Shown one piece after another: positions 37,039 to 45,616 of a DNA stretch of 58,306 bases. Origin of the DNA: Flavobacteriaceae bacterium. Lineage in GTDB: Bacteria > Bacteroidota > Bacteroidia > Flavobacteriales > Flavobacteriaceae. The stretch is from positions 1-58,306 of the forward strand of contig JAQXBT010000029.1 in NCBI GenBank assembly GCA_029252265.1, read 5' to 3'. The translations under genes and the position numbers were made by a program. The notes below the pieces were generated by a model. That model saw only the letters and a program-made list of their open reading frames with translations. It searched no databases and was not told where the DNA came from. Position 1 is the stretch's first letter. Every line of letters starts with the position of its first letter.

Positions 37039-37172
37039 ATTTATCGTGTCAATAATAATAAGCTATTAAATTAATAGCCTTTAATACAATCAAAAGTCTA
37101 AAAAAAAAGTTAATACACCAACTAATTTTCTGTTTTCTTTTCGAGAAATTGATGTTTTGTGAAATTCACAAT

Positions 37173-38927
37173 CTAATTTGAAGTCTCTCTTAGCTGTTTT
37201 TGATAAAGCTCTTTGTAATAACCTTCAACATTAATAAGTTCGGAGTGCGTGCCTTGCTGGGTAATGATTCCATCATTTAAAACGATGATCGTATCGGCGT
37301 TTTTAGCGGATGAAATTCGGTGGCTCACAATGATCGTCGTTTTGTTTTTAGTGACTAATTCGATATTATTCAATATTTGTTCTTCAGTCTCTGTGTCAAC
37401 AGCCGAAAGACAATCGTCTAAAAGAAGAATTTGAGGATTTTTGATAAATGCTCGTGCAATAGAAACACGTTGTTTCTGACCGCCAGAAAGTGTGATGCCT
37501 CGTTCGCCTAATATGGTGTTATAACCATTTTTAAAATTGACAATATTATCGTGTACCACTGCTTTTTTAGCAGCTTCAATTACAGTGTTTTCAGAAGCAC
37601 TTCTGTCTCCAAACTTGATGTTATTTCTCAAACTATCTGAAAATAAAAATGGATCTTGAGGTACAAATCCGATACTGGTTCTCAAGTCGTTTAGATTTAG
37701 TTCTTCAATGTTTTTTCCATCGATTTTAATGGTTCCTTTATCAACATCATTTAGACGTCCAATAAGTTCTAAAATGGTCGATTTTCCAGAGCCTGTATTT
37801 CCAATAATAGCGAGTGTTTTTCCTTTTTCAACTCCAAATGAAATTCCTTTTAAGGCTTCAATGTTGGTGTCTTCATACCGAAAGTAAACGTCCTTAAAAA
37901 TAATAGTTCCTTCAATGGGTGTCTTGTTTTGATTGGTATTGAAGATGCTTGGTGTTTGTTTTAAAAACTCATTGATTCGTTTTTGAGAAGCTTCAGCTTC
38001 TTGCACCAATGAGGTGACCCATCCGAGAGAGGCGACTGGCCAGGTTAGCATATTCACATAAATAATAAATTCGGCAATGGTTCCTAGATTTTCAATTTGT
38101 CCGACCATATATTGTTTGCCACCAATATAAATCACCAAAAGATTACTAGCGCCAATTAAAAGAAGCATTAATGGAAAAAATAACGCTTGAATTTTAGATA
38201 ACTCTAAACGTTTTTTGCGTTGAGAGTTTGCTAAGTCCGAAAACGTCTGTTCGGTTTGAGCTTCTAAAGCATAGGCTTTGGTGATCCAAATTCCACTAAA
38301 AAACTCTTGTGTAGAAGAAGATAAAGTAGAAAGATGTGCTTGTACAATGGTACTTCTTTTATTAATAAGTTTGCTTAAATAATAGATTGATATTGATAAA
38401 AATGGGAGTGGTAATATGGTGTAAAGTGTGAGTGTAGTCGATTCTCGGTACATGTATAAAAGTGCAACAATAAAAAGTGTGAGCATGTTAATTGTATACA
38501 TGACTGCTGGGCCAATATACATGCGAACTTTACTCACATCTTCACTAATTCGACTCATTAAATCCCCTGTACGATTGCGTTTGTAAAAAGAGATCGATAG
38601 TTTTTGATAATGATCGTAAATTTCATTCTTTAAGTCAAATTCGACATGTCGCGATACATTTATAATCGTTTGACGCATCAAAAAGGTAAAGATTCCAGTT
38701 GCCACTGCCGCTCCAAATATATATAAGATATACAATGCAATTTCTTGTTCGAAATCACCAATAGTTGTAGGGTCTGTTAATTGGTTCGATATGAGTGTGA
38801 TCGATTTTCCAATGAGTTGAGGCGTAAATAATGCAAACACCTTAGATCCAATGGTAATAAGGATTCCCAAAATAATTCGATATCGATATTTTAAAAAATA
38901 TTTATTTAAATACTTAAGCTCTTTCAT
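37173..38927 (-). CDS. ABC exporter half-transporter
   Basis: 584 residues: an N-terminal six-helix exporter domain (about 1-310) and a C-terminal ATPase. Walker A is GNTGSGKST near 375, the signature LSGGQKQR near 480, and Walker B ILLLDDCLSAVD near 498, with the H-loop VSHR near 530. The residue after Walker B Asp is Asp in place of the catalytic Glu. It resembles MdlA/MdlB, BmrC/BmrD and MsbA-type proteins. No second half is beside it, so it would be a homodimer or pair with a distant gene. Substrate unknown (lipid, drug or peptide). Confidence 0.93.
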   Translation of the reverse strand: MKELKYLNKYFLKYRYRIILGILITIGSKVFALFTPQLIGKSITLISNQLTDPTTIGDFEQEIALYILYIFGAAVATGIFTFLMRQTIINVSRHVEFDLKNEIYDHYQKLSISFYKRNRTGDLMSRISEDVSKVRMYIGPAVMYTINMLTLFIVALLYMYRESTTLTLYTILPLPFLSISIYYLSKLINKRSTIVQAHLSTLSSSTQEFFSGIWITKAYALEAQTEQTFSDLANSQRKKRLELSKIQALFFPLMLLLIGASNLLVIYIGGKQYMVGQIENLGTIAEFIIYVNMLTWPVASLGWVTSLVQEAEASQKRINEFLKQTPSIFNTNQNKTPIEGTIIFKDVYFRYEDTNIEALKGISFGVEKGKTLAIIGNTGSGKSTILELIGRLNDVDKGTIKIDGKNIEELNLNDLRTSIGFVPQDPFLFSDSLRNNIKFGDRSASENTVIEAAKKAVVHDNIVNFKNGYNTILGERGITLSGGQKQRVSIARAFIKNPQILLLDDCLSAVDTETEEQILNNIELVTKNKTTIIVSHRISSAKNADTIIVLNDGIITQQGTHSELINVEGYYKELYQKQLRETSN

Positions 38928-39020
38928 TGAATCAAATATAGCCTTTCAAGGCGGCTTTTTTCTTAGGTTACAAAGATACTTGTTTTAAGCAAAAAAGACA
39001 TGGCGTAAAAAAACATTTTT

Positions 39021-39054
39021 TTGGAATTTTAGAACCAAATTAATACTATTTTTG
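39021..39054 (+). promoter_or_regulatory. promoter of the nusB-DUF1573-yajC operon
   Basis: TTG (39021-39023), 23 bases, TATTTTTG (39047-39054) gives the full consensus at its upper spacing limit. The untranslated leader to the ATG at 39134 would be about 70 bases. Confidence 0.65.
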
Positions 39055-39133
39055 CCAAGCAATTTTAATTGTATAAACGTTAAACAAAACTGGTCAATTC
39101 ATTTTGATTAAAAACAAATAAGTTCTTTACACC

Positions 39134-40078
39134 ATGCTGAACAGACGCCATATTAGAACCAAAGTAATGCAAGTGATCTACGCTCTTAAAAGATCGAAAG
39201 AGATTAATGTAGCATCTGAAGAAAAATTTCTTCAATCGAGCATGGAAAACATGTACGATCTCTATTTGTTATTACTTTCATTGCTTGTTAAAGTGCATGA
39301 AAAAGCGAAAGATCAACAAGAAAAATCGCAACAAAAACACCTTTTAACTTCGGAGGATCTAAATCCTAATATGAAGTTTATTAAAAACGAATTATTGGTT
39401 CAGTTGTCTGATAGTTTGGTTCTAAAGAATACACTTGAAAAACACAAAATTACAAATTGGGAATTAGATAATGAATATGTCGAAGTCATATCTAGAGCTA
39501 TTTTAGAGAGCAAAATATACACCACTTACATGGACTCTGAAGTGGCTTCGTATAAGAAAGATCGTCAGTTTGTAGTGGATCTTTTTAAAGAGGTAATTGC
39601 GCCCAACGAAAAATTATACAATTACTTAGAAGATCGAAATTTGACCTGGATCGATGATTTACCGGTTGTAAATACGGCATTGGTTAAACTTTTAAATAAA
39701 TCTAAAGAAGGGAACTCTGAGAATTTCTTCACACCACACTTATTCAAAGACGATGATGACAGAGAGTTTGGGGTCGCTTTATTAAAAAACACCATTGAAA
39801 ATCTTGAATCTTACACAGACGAAATTAGTCTAAAAACTCAGAATTGGGATAAAGATCGTATTGCTGATATTGATTTTGTATTGCTTCAAATGGCTATTTG
39901 TGAGTTTCAAGAATTCCCATCGATTCCTACTAAGGTGTCGATCAATGAATATATTGAGATTGCAAAAGAGTATTCGACTCCGAAAAGCAATGTGTTTATC
40001 AACGGCGTTTTAGATAAAATTGTTAAAGAGTACAACGAAAATAAAACCTTAAATAAGATAGGGCGTGGATTAATGTAA
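39134..40078 (+). CDS. nusB: transcription antitermination factor NusB, long form
   Basis: 314 residues, about twice the classic NusB length. The opening LNRRHIRTKVMQVIYALK matches NusB helix 1, and the C-terminal half carries the typical KDRIADIDFVLLQMAICEFQ and PTKVSINEYIEIAKEYSTPKS motifs. The middle is an additional helical insertion typical of Bacteroidota NusB. The protein binds boxA RNA with S10 in rRNA antitermination. It is first in an operon with a DUF1573 lipoprotein and yajC. Confidence 0.95.
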   Translation: MLNRRHIRTKVMQVIYALKRSKEINVASEEKFLQSSMENMYDLYLLLLSLLVKVHEKAKDQQEKSQQKHLLTSEDLNPNMKFIKNELLVQLSDSLVLKNTLEKHKITNWELDNEYVEVISRAILESKIYTTYMDSEVASYKKDRQFVVDLFKEVIAPNEKLYNYLEDRNLTWIDDLPVVNTALVKLLNKSKEGNSENFFTPHLFKDDDDREFGVALLKNTIENLESYTDEISLKTQNWDKDRIADIDFVLLQMAICEFQEFPSIPTKVSINEYIEIAKEYSTPKSNVFINGVLDKIVKEYNENKTLNKIGRGLM

Positions 40079-40151
40079 ATTTTTATTACATTTATGCTCT
40101 GGTTTTCATTTGAAAATTAAACCGAAATTATTAACTATAAATTATCAATTC

Positions 40152-40652
40152 ATGAAAAAATTAATTCTAACATTATCTGTTGCAGGACTTGTTTTCTTTA
40201 CTTCTTGTAAAGAAAATGCTACAAAAAAAATAAACACCGAAAACGTAACGAAAGCGGCTGAAAGAGATGCTCAAGCTATTGTTTTTCCAACAGTATCATT
40301 TGATAAGACTGAGTACGACTTTGGTCAAATTGTGAACGGAACTCCCGTTGAAACTACATTTTCATATACCAATACTGGAAATTCTCCTTTAGTGGTCACA
40401 AATATTAAAAGTACTTGTGGATGTACCGTACCTCAAGGTTGGAGTAAAGAGCCTTTGATGCCTGGAGAATCAGGGCAATTTTCTGTAAATTTTAACGGAA
40501 AAGGAGCGAACAAAATCTCTAAAACAATCACATTGACTACGAACACGGAAAAAGGAAATGAGCAAGTAAAAATTTCTGCTTTTATCGTTCCAGATCCAAA
40601 TGCACCGGCAAAGACTTCAGCTAAAACACCTGGTTTTGCACCCACTAAATAA
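40152..40652 (+). CDS. DUF1573-domain lipoprotein
   Basis: 166 residues from the ATG at 40152; an upstream in-frame ATG at 40110 would put 14 extra residues before the signal peptide and is rejected. The lipobox is VFFTSC with C19, so the mature protein is lipid-anchored. The DUF1573 Ig-like domain follows at about 55-150 (EYDFGQIVNGTPVETTFSYTN, VTNIKSTCGCTVPQGW, GQFSVNFNGKG). The gene sits between nusB and yajC, as often in flavobacteria. Function unknown; DUF1573 proteins are usually envelope-located. Confidence 0.92.
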   Translation: MKKLILTLSVAGLVFFTSCKENATKKINTENVTKAAERDAQAIVFPTVSFDKTEYDFGQIVNGTPVETTFSYTNTGNSPLVVTNIKSTCGCTVPQGWSKEPLMPGESGQFSVNFNGKGANKISKTITLTTNTEKGNEQVKISAFIVPDPNAPAKTSAKTPGFAPTK

Positions 40653-40680
40653 TATTAATAATTTATAATAATACGACACT

Positions 40681-40971
40681 ATGGAAGGTCTAAGTCAGTT
40701 TACACCCTTTATTTTAATGGCTGTAATAGTCTATTTTTTTATGATTGCACCGCAAATGAAACGTGCCAAAAAAGAAAAGGCATTTTCAGCAGAGCTAAAA
40801 AAAGGCGCTAAAGTAATTACTAAAAGTGGAATGTATGGTAAGATTGCCGAACTGAATGACAAAGACAATTCGTGCGTCATTGAAACTCTTGCTGGTAAAA
40901 TTAAATTTGATCGTTCCTCAATTTCAATGGAAATGAGCCAAAAACTCAGTTCTGTTGCTACTAAGAAATAA
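40681..40971 (+). CDS. yajC: preprotein translocase accessory subunit YajC
   Basis: 96 residues with one membrane helix (about 8-22, FILMAVIVYFFMIAPQ) followed by the family motif PQMKRAKKEK and KKGAKVITKSGMYGKIAEL. YajC associates with SecDF at the Sec translocon. It is last in the nusB operon and is closed by a strong terminator. Confidence 0.96.
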   Translation: MEGLSQFTPFILMAVIVYFFMIAPQMKRAKKEKAFSAELKKGAKVITKSGMYGKIAELNDKDNSCVIETLAGKIKFDRSSISMEMSQKLSSVATKK

Positions 40972-40987
40972 GATTTCAAATACACTT

Positions 40988-41020
40988 AAAAAAAGACCGC
41001 TATTTTAGCGGTCTTTTTTT
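40988..41020. terminator. two-way terminator between yajC and pepT
   Basis: A 15-bp stem of seven A-T pairs plus GACCGCTA/TAGCGGTC around a three-base loop. It serves both yajC and the converging pepT gene, whose stop codon overlaps its right edge. Confidence 0.95.
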
Positions 41021-42260
41021 ATAAATATTTTTTTTGAGTCAGCTCTGTAATTTTGCAAATCACTTCAGTTGCACTCAAAATACTTTCTAAGGGTACATAT
41101 TCATAACGGCCGTGAAAATTATGCCCACCCGCAAATATATTTGGGCATGGCAACCCCATAAAACTTAATTGCGAGCCGTCAGTACCACCTCGAATGGGCT
41201 TGATAAGCGGGGTAATGTTCAGCGCTTTCATTGCTTCCTCTGCAATATCAACAATGTGCATCACTGGGACGACCATTTCTTTCATATTGTAGTATTGATC
41301 ATTGATTTCAATTTCAAAAATAGAGCTTCCAAATTCTGAATTCAATGTGTCAACCAAATCAATAAGATATTGTTTTCGCGTTTCAAACTTTTTACGATCG
41401 TGATCTCTCACAATGTAGTGTAATAGGGTGTCTTCAACGTTGCCTTCCATACGTAGTAAATGATAGAACCCTTCATAGCCTTCGGTTTGTTCAGGAGTTT
41501 CATTTTTTGGAAGTGCTTCAATAAACTTAGTAGCATAATACATCGAATTAATCATTTTCCCTTTGGCATATCCAGGATGTACAATTTTACCTTTTATTTT
41601 AATTTTTGCACCTGCTGCATTGAAATTCTCATATTCTAATTCTCCAATTTGACTGCCGTCCATGGTATATGCCCAGTCGGCTCCAAATTTTTTGACATCA
41701 AATTTATGCGCACCGCGACCAATTTCTTCGTCTGGTGTGAACCCTACTTTAATTGTACCGTGCTCTATTTCAGGGTGTTGAATTAGATATTCCATGGCAC
41801 TCATAATTTCACAAACTCCAGCCTTGTCATCAGCGCCTAAAAGGGTTGTACCATCGGTTGTAATTAAGGTTTTTCCTTTGTATAATAATAAATCTTCAAA
41901 ATAATCAGGGGATAAAATAATGTTCTCGTCCTTATTTAATACGATATCTGATCCATCATAGTTTTCAATAATTTGTGGATTGACATGAGCAGCTGTAAAA
42001 TCTGGAGAGGTGTCAAAATGTGACACAAATCCTATCGTTGGAACTTGGTGCGACACATTGGAGGGGAGTGTAGCCATGATATAGGCATTCTTATCAATAG
42101 AAACTTCTTGCATTCCAATGGATTTAAGTTCTTCAGTAAGCTTGTTCGCTAAGTCCCATTGTTTTTCAGTACTTGGAGTTGATGTAGAATTGGGATCGCT
42201 TTCTGTGTCTATTTTCACGTAGCTAATAAATCGATTTAGAATGTGTTTTTTATCTAACAT
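41019..42260 (-). CDS. pepT: peptidase T (tripeptide aminopeptidase)
   Basis: M20B zinc peptidase removing the N-terminal residue from tripeptides; 413 residues. Metal-binding motifs are HFDTS, TLLGADDKAG, DEEIGRG with the catalytic Glu, and the late GGHNFHG. The substrate-binding IRGGTDGSQLS segment lies near 360. No signal peptide, so cytoplasmic. Confidence 0.97.
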   Translation of the reverse strand: MLDKKHILNRFISYVKIDTESDPNSTSTPSTEKQWDLANKLTEELKSIGMQEVSIDKNAYIMATLPSNVSHQVPTIGFVSHFDTSPDFTAAHVNPQIIENYDGSDIVLNKDENIILSPDYFEDLLLYKGKTLITTDGTTLLGADDKAGVCEIMSAMEYLIQHPEIEHGTIKVGFTPDEEIGRGAHKFDVKKFGADWAYTMDGSQIGELEYENFNAAGAKIKIKGKIVHPGYAKGKMINSMYYATKFIEALPKNETPEQTEGYEGFYHLLRMEGNVEDTLLHYIVRDHDRKKFETRKQYLIDLVDTLNSEFGSSIFEIEINDQYYNMKEMVVPVMHIVDIAEEAMKALNITPLIKPIRGGTDGSQLSFMGLPCPNIFAGGHNFHGRYEYVPLESILSATEVICKITELTQKKYL

Positions 42261-42373
42261 TTAGTTTTGTCTTTCCCCAAAAATAATTAACCCCATCTAA
42301 AGTGCCAAGAGTTCTTATTGGTTTCTTTTTTTGTATTTCTATTTAATGTATTTTTGTCCTCAAAATACGCTTC

Positions 42374-43417
42374 ATGTACAAATCGATCATTCGCCCAATC
42401 CTTTTTAAGTTTGATCCAGAGGTCGTTCATTATTTTACGTTTGATCTAATCAAACTATTATCAAAAATACCATTTGTCCCTTTTCTAATCAAACAACTTT
42501 TTCAGTTCAACCATCCTGCACTGGAACGTGAATTATTTGGGCTTCATTTTAAAAACCCAGTTGGCCTTGCGGCGGGGTTTGATAAAAATGCAGTGCTTTA
42601 TAATGAACTTGCTAATTTTGGATTCGGATTTATTGAAATTGGGACAGTCACTCCAAAACCTCAGGAAGGCAATCCCAAAAAACGATTGTTCAGACTTGAA
42701 GATGATAACGGGATTATCAACCGAATGGGGTTCAATAATGCGGGACTTGACGCAGCAATTGATCAATTAAAGAAAAATAAAAAACAACTTATAATAGGTG
42801 GTAATATTGGGAAAAATACCCAAACGCCTGTTGAAGGTTATACAGCGGATTATCTAGAATGTTTTAAGGCCTTACATCCGTATGTTGATTATTTTGTTTT
42901 AAATGTAAGTTGTCCTAATGTTGGGAGTCATGCCAAATTAAACGATAAGGATTATTTAGAGGAATTGATAAAAGCGGTCCAAACATTAAACGCCACTTTC
43001 AAGGTTTCAAAGCCAATTTTATTAAAAATTGCTCCGGATTTAAACGAGGCTCAATTAGATGAAATAATCGAACTCGTTCGGGTGACCAAAATTGAAGGGA
43101 TTATCGCCTCAAACACCTCTGTTTCAAGAACACATCTAAAAACACCTCAAACAAGCTTAGAAGCCATTGGAAATGGGGGCGTCAGCGGACAACCTATTAA
43201 AGATAAAAGTACGCAAGTCATAAAGTATTTGTCCGAAAAAAGTCAAAAAGCATTTCCAATAATTGGAGTTGGAGGAATCCATTCCGAACAAGACGCTTTA
43301 GATAAGATCGTTGCTGGGGCTGATTTGGTACAAATTTATACCGGTTTTATTTATGAAGGTCCTGCGCTTATAAAACGTATTAATAAAGCGATTTTAAAGG
43401 CTTCACTTAAGCATTAA
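42374..43417 (+). CDS. pyrD: dihydroorotate dehydrogenase (quinone), class 2
   Basis: Membrane-associated flavoenzyme of pyrimidine synthesis, reducing quinone. 347 residues with the N-terminal helix pair typical of class 2 ([20 protein letters not shown]). FMN and substrate motifs are present: [11 protein letters not shown], the catalytic Ser in FVLNVSCPN near 179, and [14 protein letters not shown]. It is followed after 5 bases by the LysE gene. A TATTTTTG -7 element lies at 42349-42356 with no TTG at the proper spacing. Confidence 0.97.
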   Translation: MYKSIIRPILFKFDPEVVHYFTFDLIKLLSKIPFVPFLIKQLFQFNHPALERELFGLHFKNPVGLAAGFDKNAVLYNELANFGFGFIEIGTVTPKPQEGNPKKRLFRLEDDNGIINRMGFNNAGLDAAIDQLKKNKKQLIIGGNIGKNTQTPVEGYTADYLECFKALHPYVDYFVLNVSCPNVGSHAKLNDKDYLEELIKAVQTLNATFKVSKPILLKIAPDLNEAQLDEIIELVRVTKIEGIIASNTSVSRTHLKTPQTSLEAIGNGGVSGQPIKDKSTQVIKYLSEKSQKAFPIIGVGGIHSEQDALDKIVAGADLVQIYTGFIYEGPALIKRINKAILKASLKH

Positions 43418-43422
43418 TTAGT

Positions 43423-44046
43423 TTGAATTTCGAGATCTTAATTTCATTTATAATCGCTACAGCCACTTTGGCAATCGCTCCTGGTCCTGATGCTATGTTT
43501 GTGCTTATTCAGACAATAACTTATGGCAAAAAACAAGGCATAGCAGTTGTATGTGGGCTGATATCTGGATGTTTAATTCATACGACTTTGGTTGCGTTTG
43601 GTCTTTCGTCATTTATAAAATCTAATGCAGAACTGCTATTGGTTCTAAAGTTATTTGGAGTGGGATATATGCTCTATTTAGCATATGGAGCCTTCAAATC
43701 GACAAAAGTTTTAAATACAAATAAACAGGCTGTTAAATGTAAATCGTTATGGATGTTATTTAAACAAGGGTTTATTATGAACGTAATCAATCCAAAAGTT
43801 TCCATATTTTTCATGGCCTTTTTCCCAGCATTTTTATATAGCCAAACACAGTCCTTAGTACTTCAATTTTACACCCTTGGGTTTTTATTTATGTTGACAT
43901 CCTTCTTAATCTTTTCGATACTTGTCTTTTTTTCTAGCTCGGTTTCATCCATTATAAAAACGAACACCAAATTTGAATTTGTTATTAAATGGGCTCAAAT
44001 TTTAATGTTTCTAGGGATTGCATTTTTTATTTTATTCATAAATTAA
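43423..44046 (+). CDS. LysE/RhtB family amino acid exporter
   Basis: 207 residues starting at a TTG codon; the start is supported by the family opening with the first membrane helix (FEILISFIIATATLAIAPGPDA), where the APGPD motif is the LysE signature. Six hydrophobic segments are visible. It probably exports amino acids or homoserine lactone-like compounds; specificity is not readable. It lies close behind pyrD and ends 8 bases before a small unknown gene. Confidence 0.93.
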   Translation: MNFEILISFIIATATLAIAPGPDAMFVLIQTITYGKKQGIAVVCGLISGCLIHTTLVAFGLSSFIKSNAELLLVLKLFGVGYMLYLAYGAFKSTKVLNTNKQAVKCKSLWMLFKQGFIMNVINPKVSIFFMAFFPAFLYSQTQSLVLQFYTLGFLFMLTSFLIFSILVFFSSSVSSIIKTNTKFEFVIKWAQILMFLGIAFFILFIN

Positions 44047-44054
44047 ATTATCCT

Positions 44055-44297
44055 ATGGAAAAAATTAAACTTATTTGGGACTTTAGAGGGCCCGCTTGCG
44101 GTCGTACCGCAGCACATTTTGAGACCCATTTGATAGAATTTTTTAATTCAGAAAAACTAGAACTAATTCTCTCTGGAATTGAAGTCGTCAATGAGTTTCA
44201 CCACTATACGTATGCTGTGATTGATAAAAATAATTTAGGGGTTATCAAGTCCTCTCTTAAGCCAAACAGGGGACAGCTTTTTGAGACTTCAAAATGA
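44055..44297 (+). CDS. small conserved protein of unknown function
   Basis: 80 residues from the ATG at 44055, after the LysE stop at 44046; a start further upstream in the same frame would overlap LysE and lacks the family opening. The sequence begins EKIKLIWDFRGPACGRTAAH and has one Cys and several His (FETHLIEFF, EFHHYTYAVID). No known motif; it has the appearance of a conserved Bacteroidota hypothetical protein. The final codons lie within the first copy of an 11-base direct repeat. Confidence 0.8.
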   Translation: MEKIKLIWDFRGPACGRTAAHFETHLIEFFNSEKLELILSGIEVVNEFHHYTYAVIDKNNLGVIKSSLKPNRGQLFETSK

Positions 44298-44337
44298 TCC
44301 TATAAACTTCAAAATGGTTATATTTGATATATAACCA
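44286..44337 (+). promoter_or_regulatory. direct repeats and operator-like inverted repeat at the GLPGLI gene
   Basis: ACTTCAAAATG occurs twice, at 44286-44296 and 44306-44316, exactly 20 bases apart. Just after the second copy, TGGTTATAT and ATATAACCA (44315-44323 and 44329-44337) form a 9-bp inverted repeat that contains a TATATTTG -7 element (44319-44326). Together this looks like a regulated promoter for the gene starting at 44354. Confidence 0.55.
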
Positions 44338-44353
44338 ATTATAAGTCTCTGTA

Positions 44354-45181
44354 ATGAAGTCAAAACTTTTTAGTATTCTCGCCTTAGTATTTATTTTTTT
44401 AATCTCAACAAGTGTTAATCAAACACACGATGTTCAAGAATTTCAAGCTAAAGCTTATTATTTTTCAAAATCTAAAATGGATTTAGGAAAGTGGGGCGCT
44501 CGTCTTAGTGAGGCTCAAAAAAAAGAAGTAGAAGCCCGTATGAAAAACAGACTCGAAAAAAGTTATGTCTTATCGTTTAATAAAGAAGAATCTGTTTTTA
44601 ATGAGGAAGATCAGTTAGATGCCATTTCTGGAGCGACGGATTCTTGGGGTAAAAATTTCGCACCTGGTAGACAGTATAAAAATGTTAAAACAAATACGCA
44701 ACTTCAAGAGCAGGAGTTTTATGGAAAGAAATTTTTGATTAATGATGCGTTACAACCGATTGAGTGGCGTTTAGAATCCGAAACGAAACAAATCGGAAAC
44801 TATTCTTGTTTTAAAGCGACTGCCTCAATTCCTACGAATGACTTAACATGGTATTCCTTTTCTTGGGACAAATTGAGAAATACGAACGATTCGGACTCTA
44901 CACAGGTAAAGGAAATTAAATTAACCGAGGTAGAAGCTTGGTATGCACCTCAAATTCCAGTACGTCACGGACCTCTTGAGTACTGGGGACTTCCAGGATT
45001 GATTTTAGAAGTCAGTGCCGATAATACGACCATGCTCTGCTCAAAACTAGTTCTTAATCCTGAGGAGGTTATCGAGATTATTGCTCCCTCTAAAGGTAAA
45101 GAAGTTTCTAAAAACGAATACCAAGTAATCATCACTGAAAAAATGAAAGAATTTCGAAACAATCGAATGAGACAACGCTAA
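44354..45181 (+). CDS. GLPGLI family protein
   Basis: 275 residues with a signal peptide (KSKLFSILALVFIFLISTSVN). The family name motif is seen as EYWGLPGLILEVS near 217, and the preceding EVEAWYAPQIPVRHGP stretch is equally typical. The N-terminal part (AKAYYFSKSKMDLGK, RLEKSYVLSFNKEESVF) also matches. GLPGLI proteins are Bacteroidota-specific envelope proteins of unknown function. Direct repeats and an inverted repeat precede it, suggesting regulation. Confidence 0.94.
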   Translation: MKSKLFSILALVFIFLISTSVNQTHDVQEFQAKAYYFSKSKMDLGKWGARLSEAQKKEVEARMKNRLEKSYVLSFNKEESVFNEEDQLDAISGATDSWGKNFAPGRQYKNVKTNTQLQEQEFYGKKFLINDALQPIEWRLESETKQIGNYSCFKATASIPTNDLTWYSFSWDKLRNTNDSDSTQVKEIKLTEVEAWYAPQIPVRHGPLEYWGLPGLILEVSADNTTMLCSKLVLNPEEVIEIIAPSKGKEVSKNEYQVIITEKMKEFRNNRMRQR

Positions 45182-45466
45182 TTTTTATATAGTAACACTT
45201 ATCGCAAAGTTTAGTTTTTCTCTTGAGTTTATTGAAGTTTTGTAGTTGTTTTAGTCGTCATCCAAAATAGGATAATACAATTATATACTAAATTTTATCA
45301 AAACGTATGGAGCTTGCTTTATACATTTTTTTCATTAAATCGAAATTTATTTAAATTATTAATAGCAAATAAAGACTAGTTTTTAGAATATCGAAAAACT
45401 TAAGATGTTTTTGAGTCTTACTTATGCTTCATTTTAATTAATATTTATATTTACCCTTTATTTATG
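45182..45466. other. A+T-rich intergenic region before the arg leader
   Basis: Part of the 508-base interval between the GLPGLI gene and argA. I see no gene or stable hairpin. The only promoter-like sequence is TATATTTA at 45446-45453, one base off the TAnnTTTG consensus, without a TTG 17-23 bases upstream; it is a candidate -7 element for the arg operon. Confidence 0.4.
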
Positions 45467-45490
45467 TAACGATACAGTTGTTTATCGTTA
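45467..45490. repeat. 8-bp inverted repeat upstream of the arg leader peptide
   Basis: TAACGATA and TATCGTTA are perfect complements separated by eight bases (CAGTTGTT), 12 bases before the leader ATG. It could be an operator for a dimeric repressor or a hairpin in the 5' untranslated leader. Confidence 0.7.
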
Positions 45491-45502
45491 ACGAAATTTA
45501 TA

Positions 45503-45598
45503 ATGGACATACAAAATTTTAAAATATATATTACTCCACCGGCTAACTCTTTTAGCCCTGTAGTTGCACGTCCCCGTATTACTCGCCGTCGCCCTTAG
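45503..45598 (+). CDS. arginine-rich leader peptide of the arg operon (predicted)
   Basis: A 31-codon frame from ATG to TAG that is too short for routine gene finding. The peptide starts MDIQNFKIYITPPANSF and ends VVARPRITRRRP. Five of its last nine residues are Arg (positions 23, 25, 28, 29, 30), encoded by CGT and CGC only, in a genome where AT-ending codons dominate. It lies 91 bases upstream of the first arginine biosynthesis gene on the same strand. This is the classic arrangement of attenuation leaders (as in his, leu or trp operons), where ribosome stalling at scarce charged tRNA decides whether the operon is read. The assignment is inferred from sequence and context; I know of no described arginine leader of this type in this phylum. 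Confidence 0.78.
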   Translation: MDIQNFKIYITPPANSFSPVVARPRITRRRP

Positions 45599-45616
45599 GG
45601 TGTTTCTTTAGTTTCT

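Noticed and set aside
36676-37172. Inverted A+T-rich stretches around the DUF3276 gene as a regulatory RNA
   Set aside because: Short imperfect pairs expected by chance in A+T-rich DNA; no conserved element recognised.
45541-45557. GGCTAA/TTAGCC hairpin as a terminator inside the leader frame
   Set aside because: No T run follows and it lies within the translated leader; at most a part of the alternative structures.
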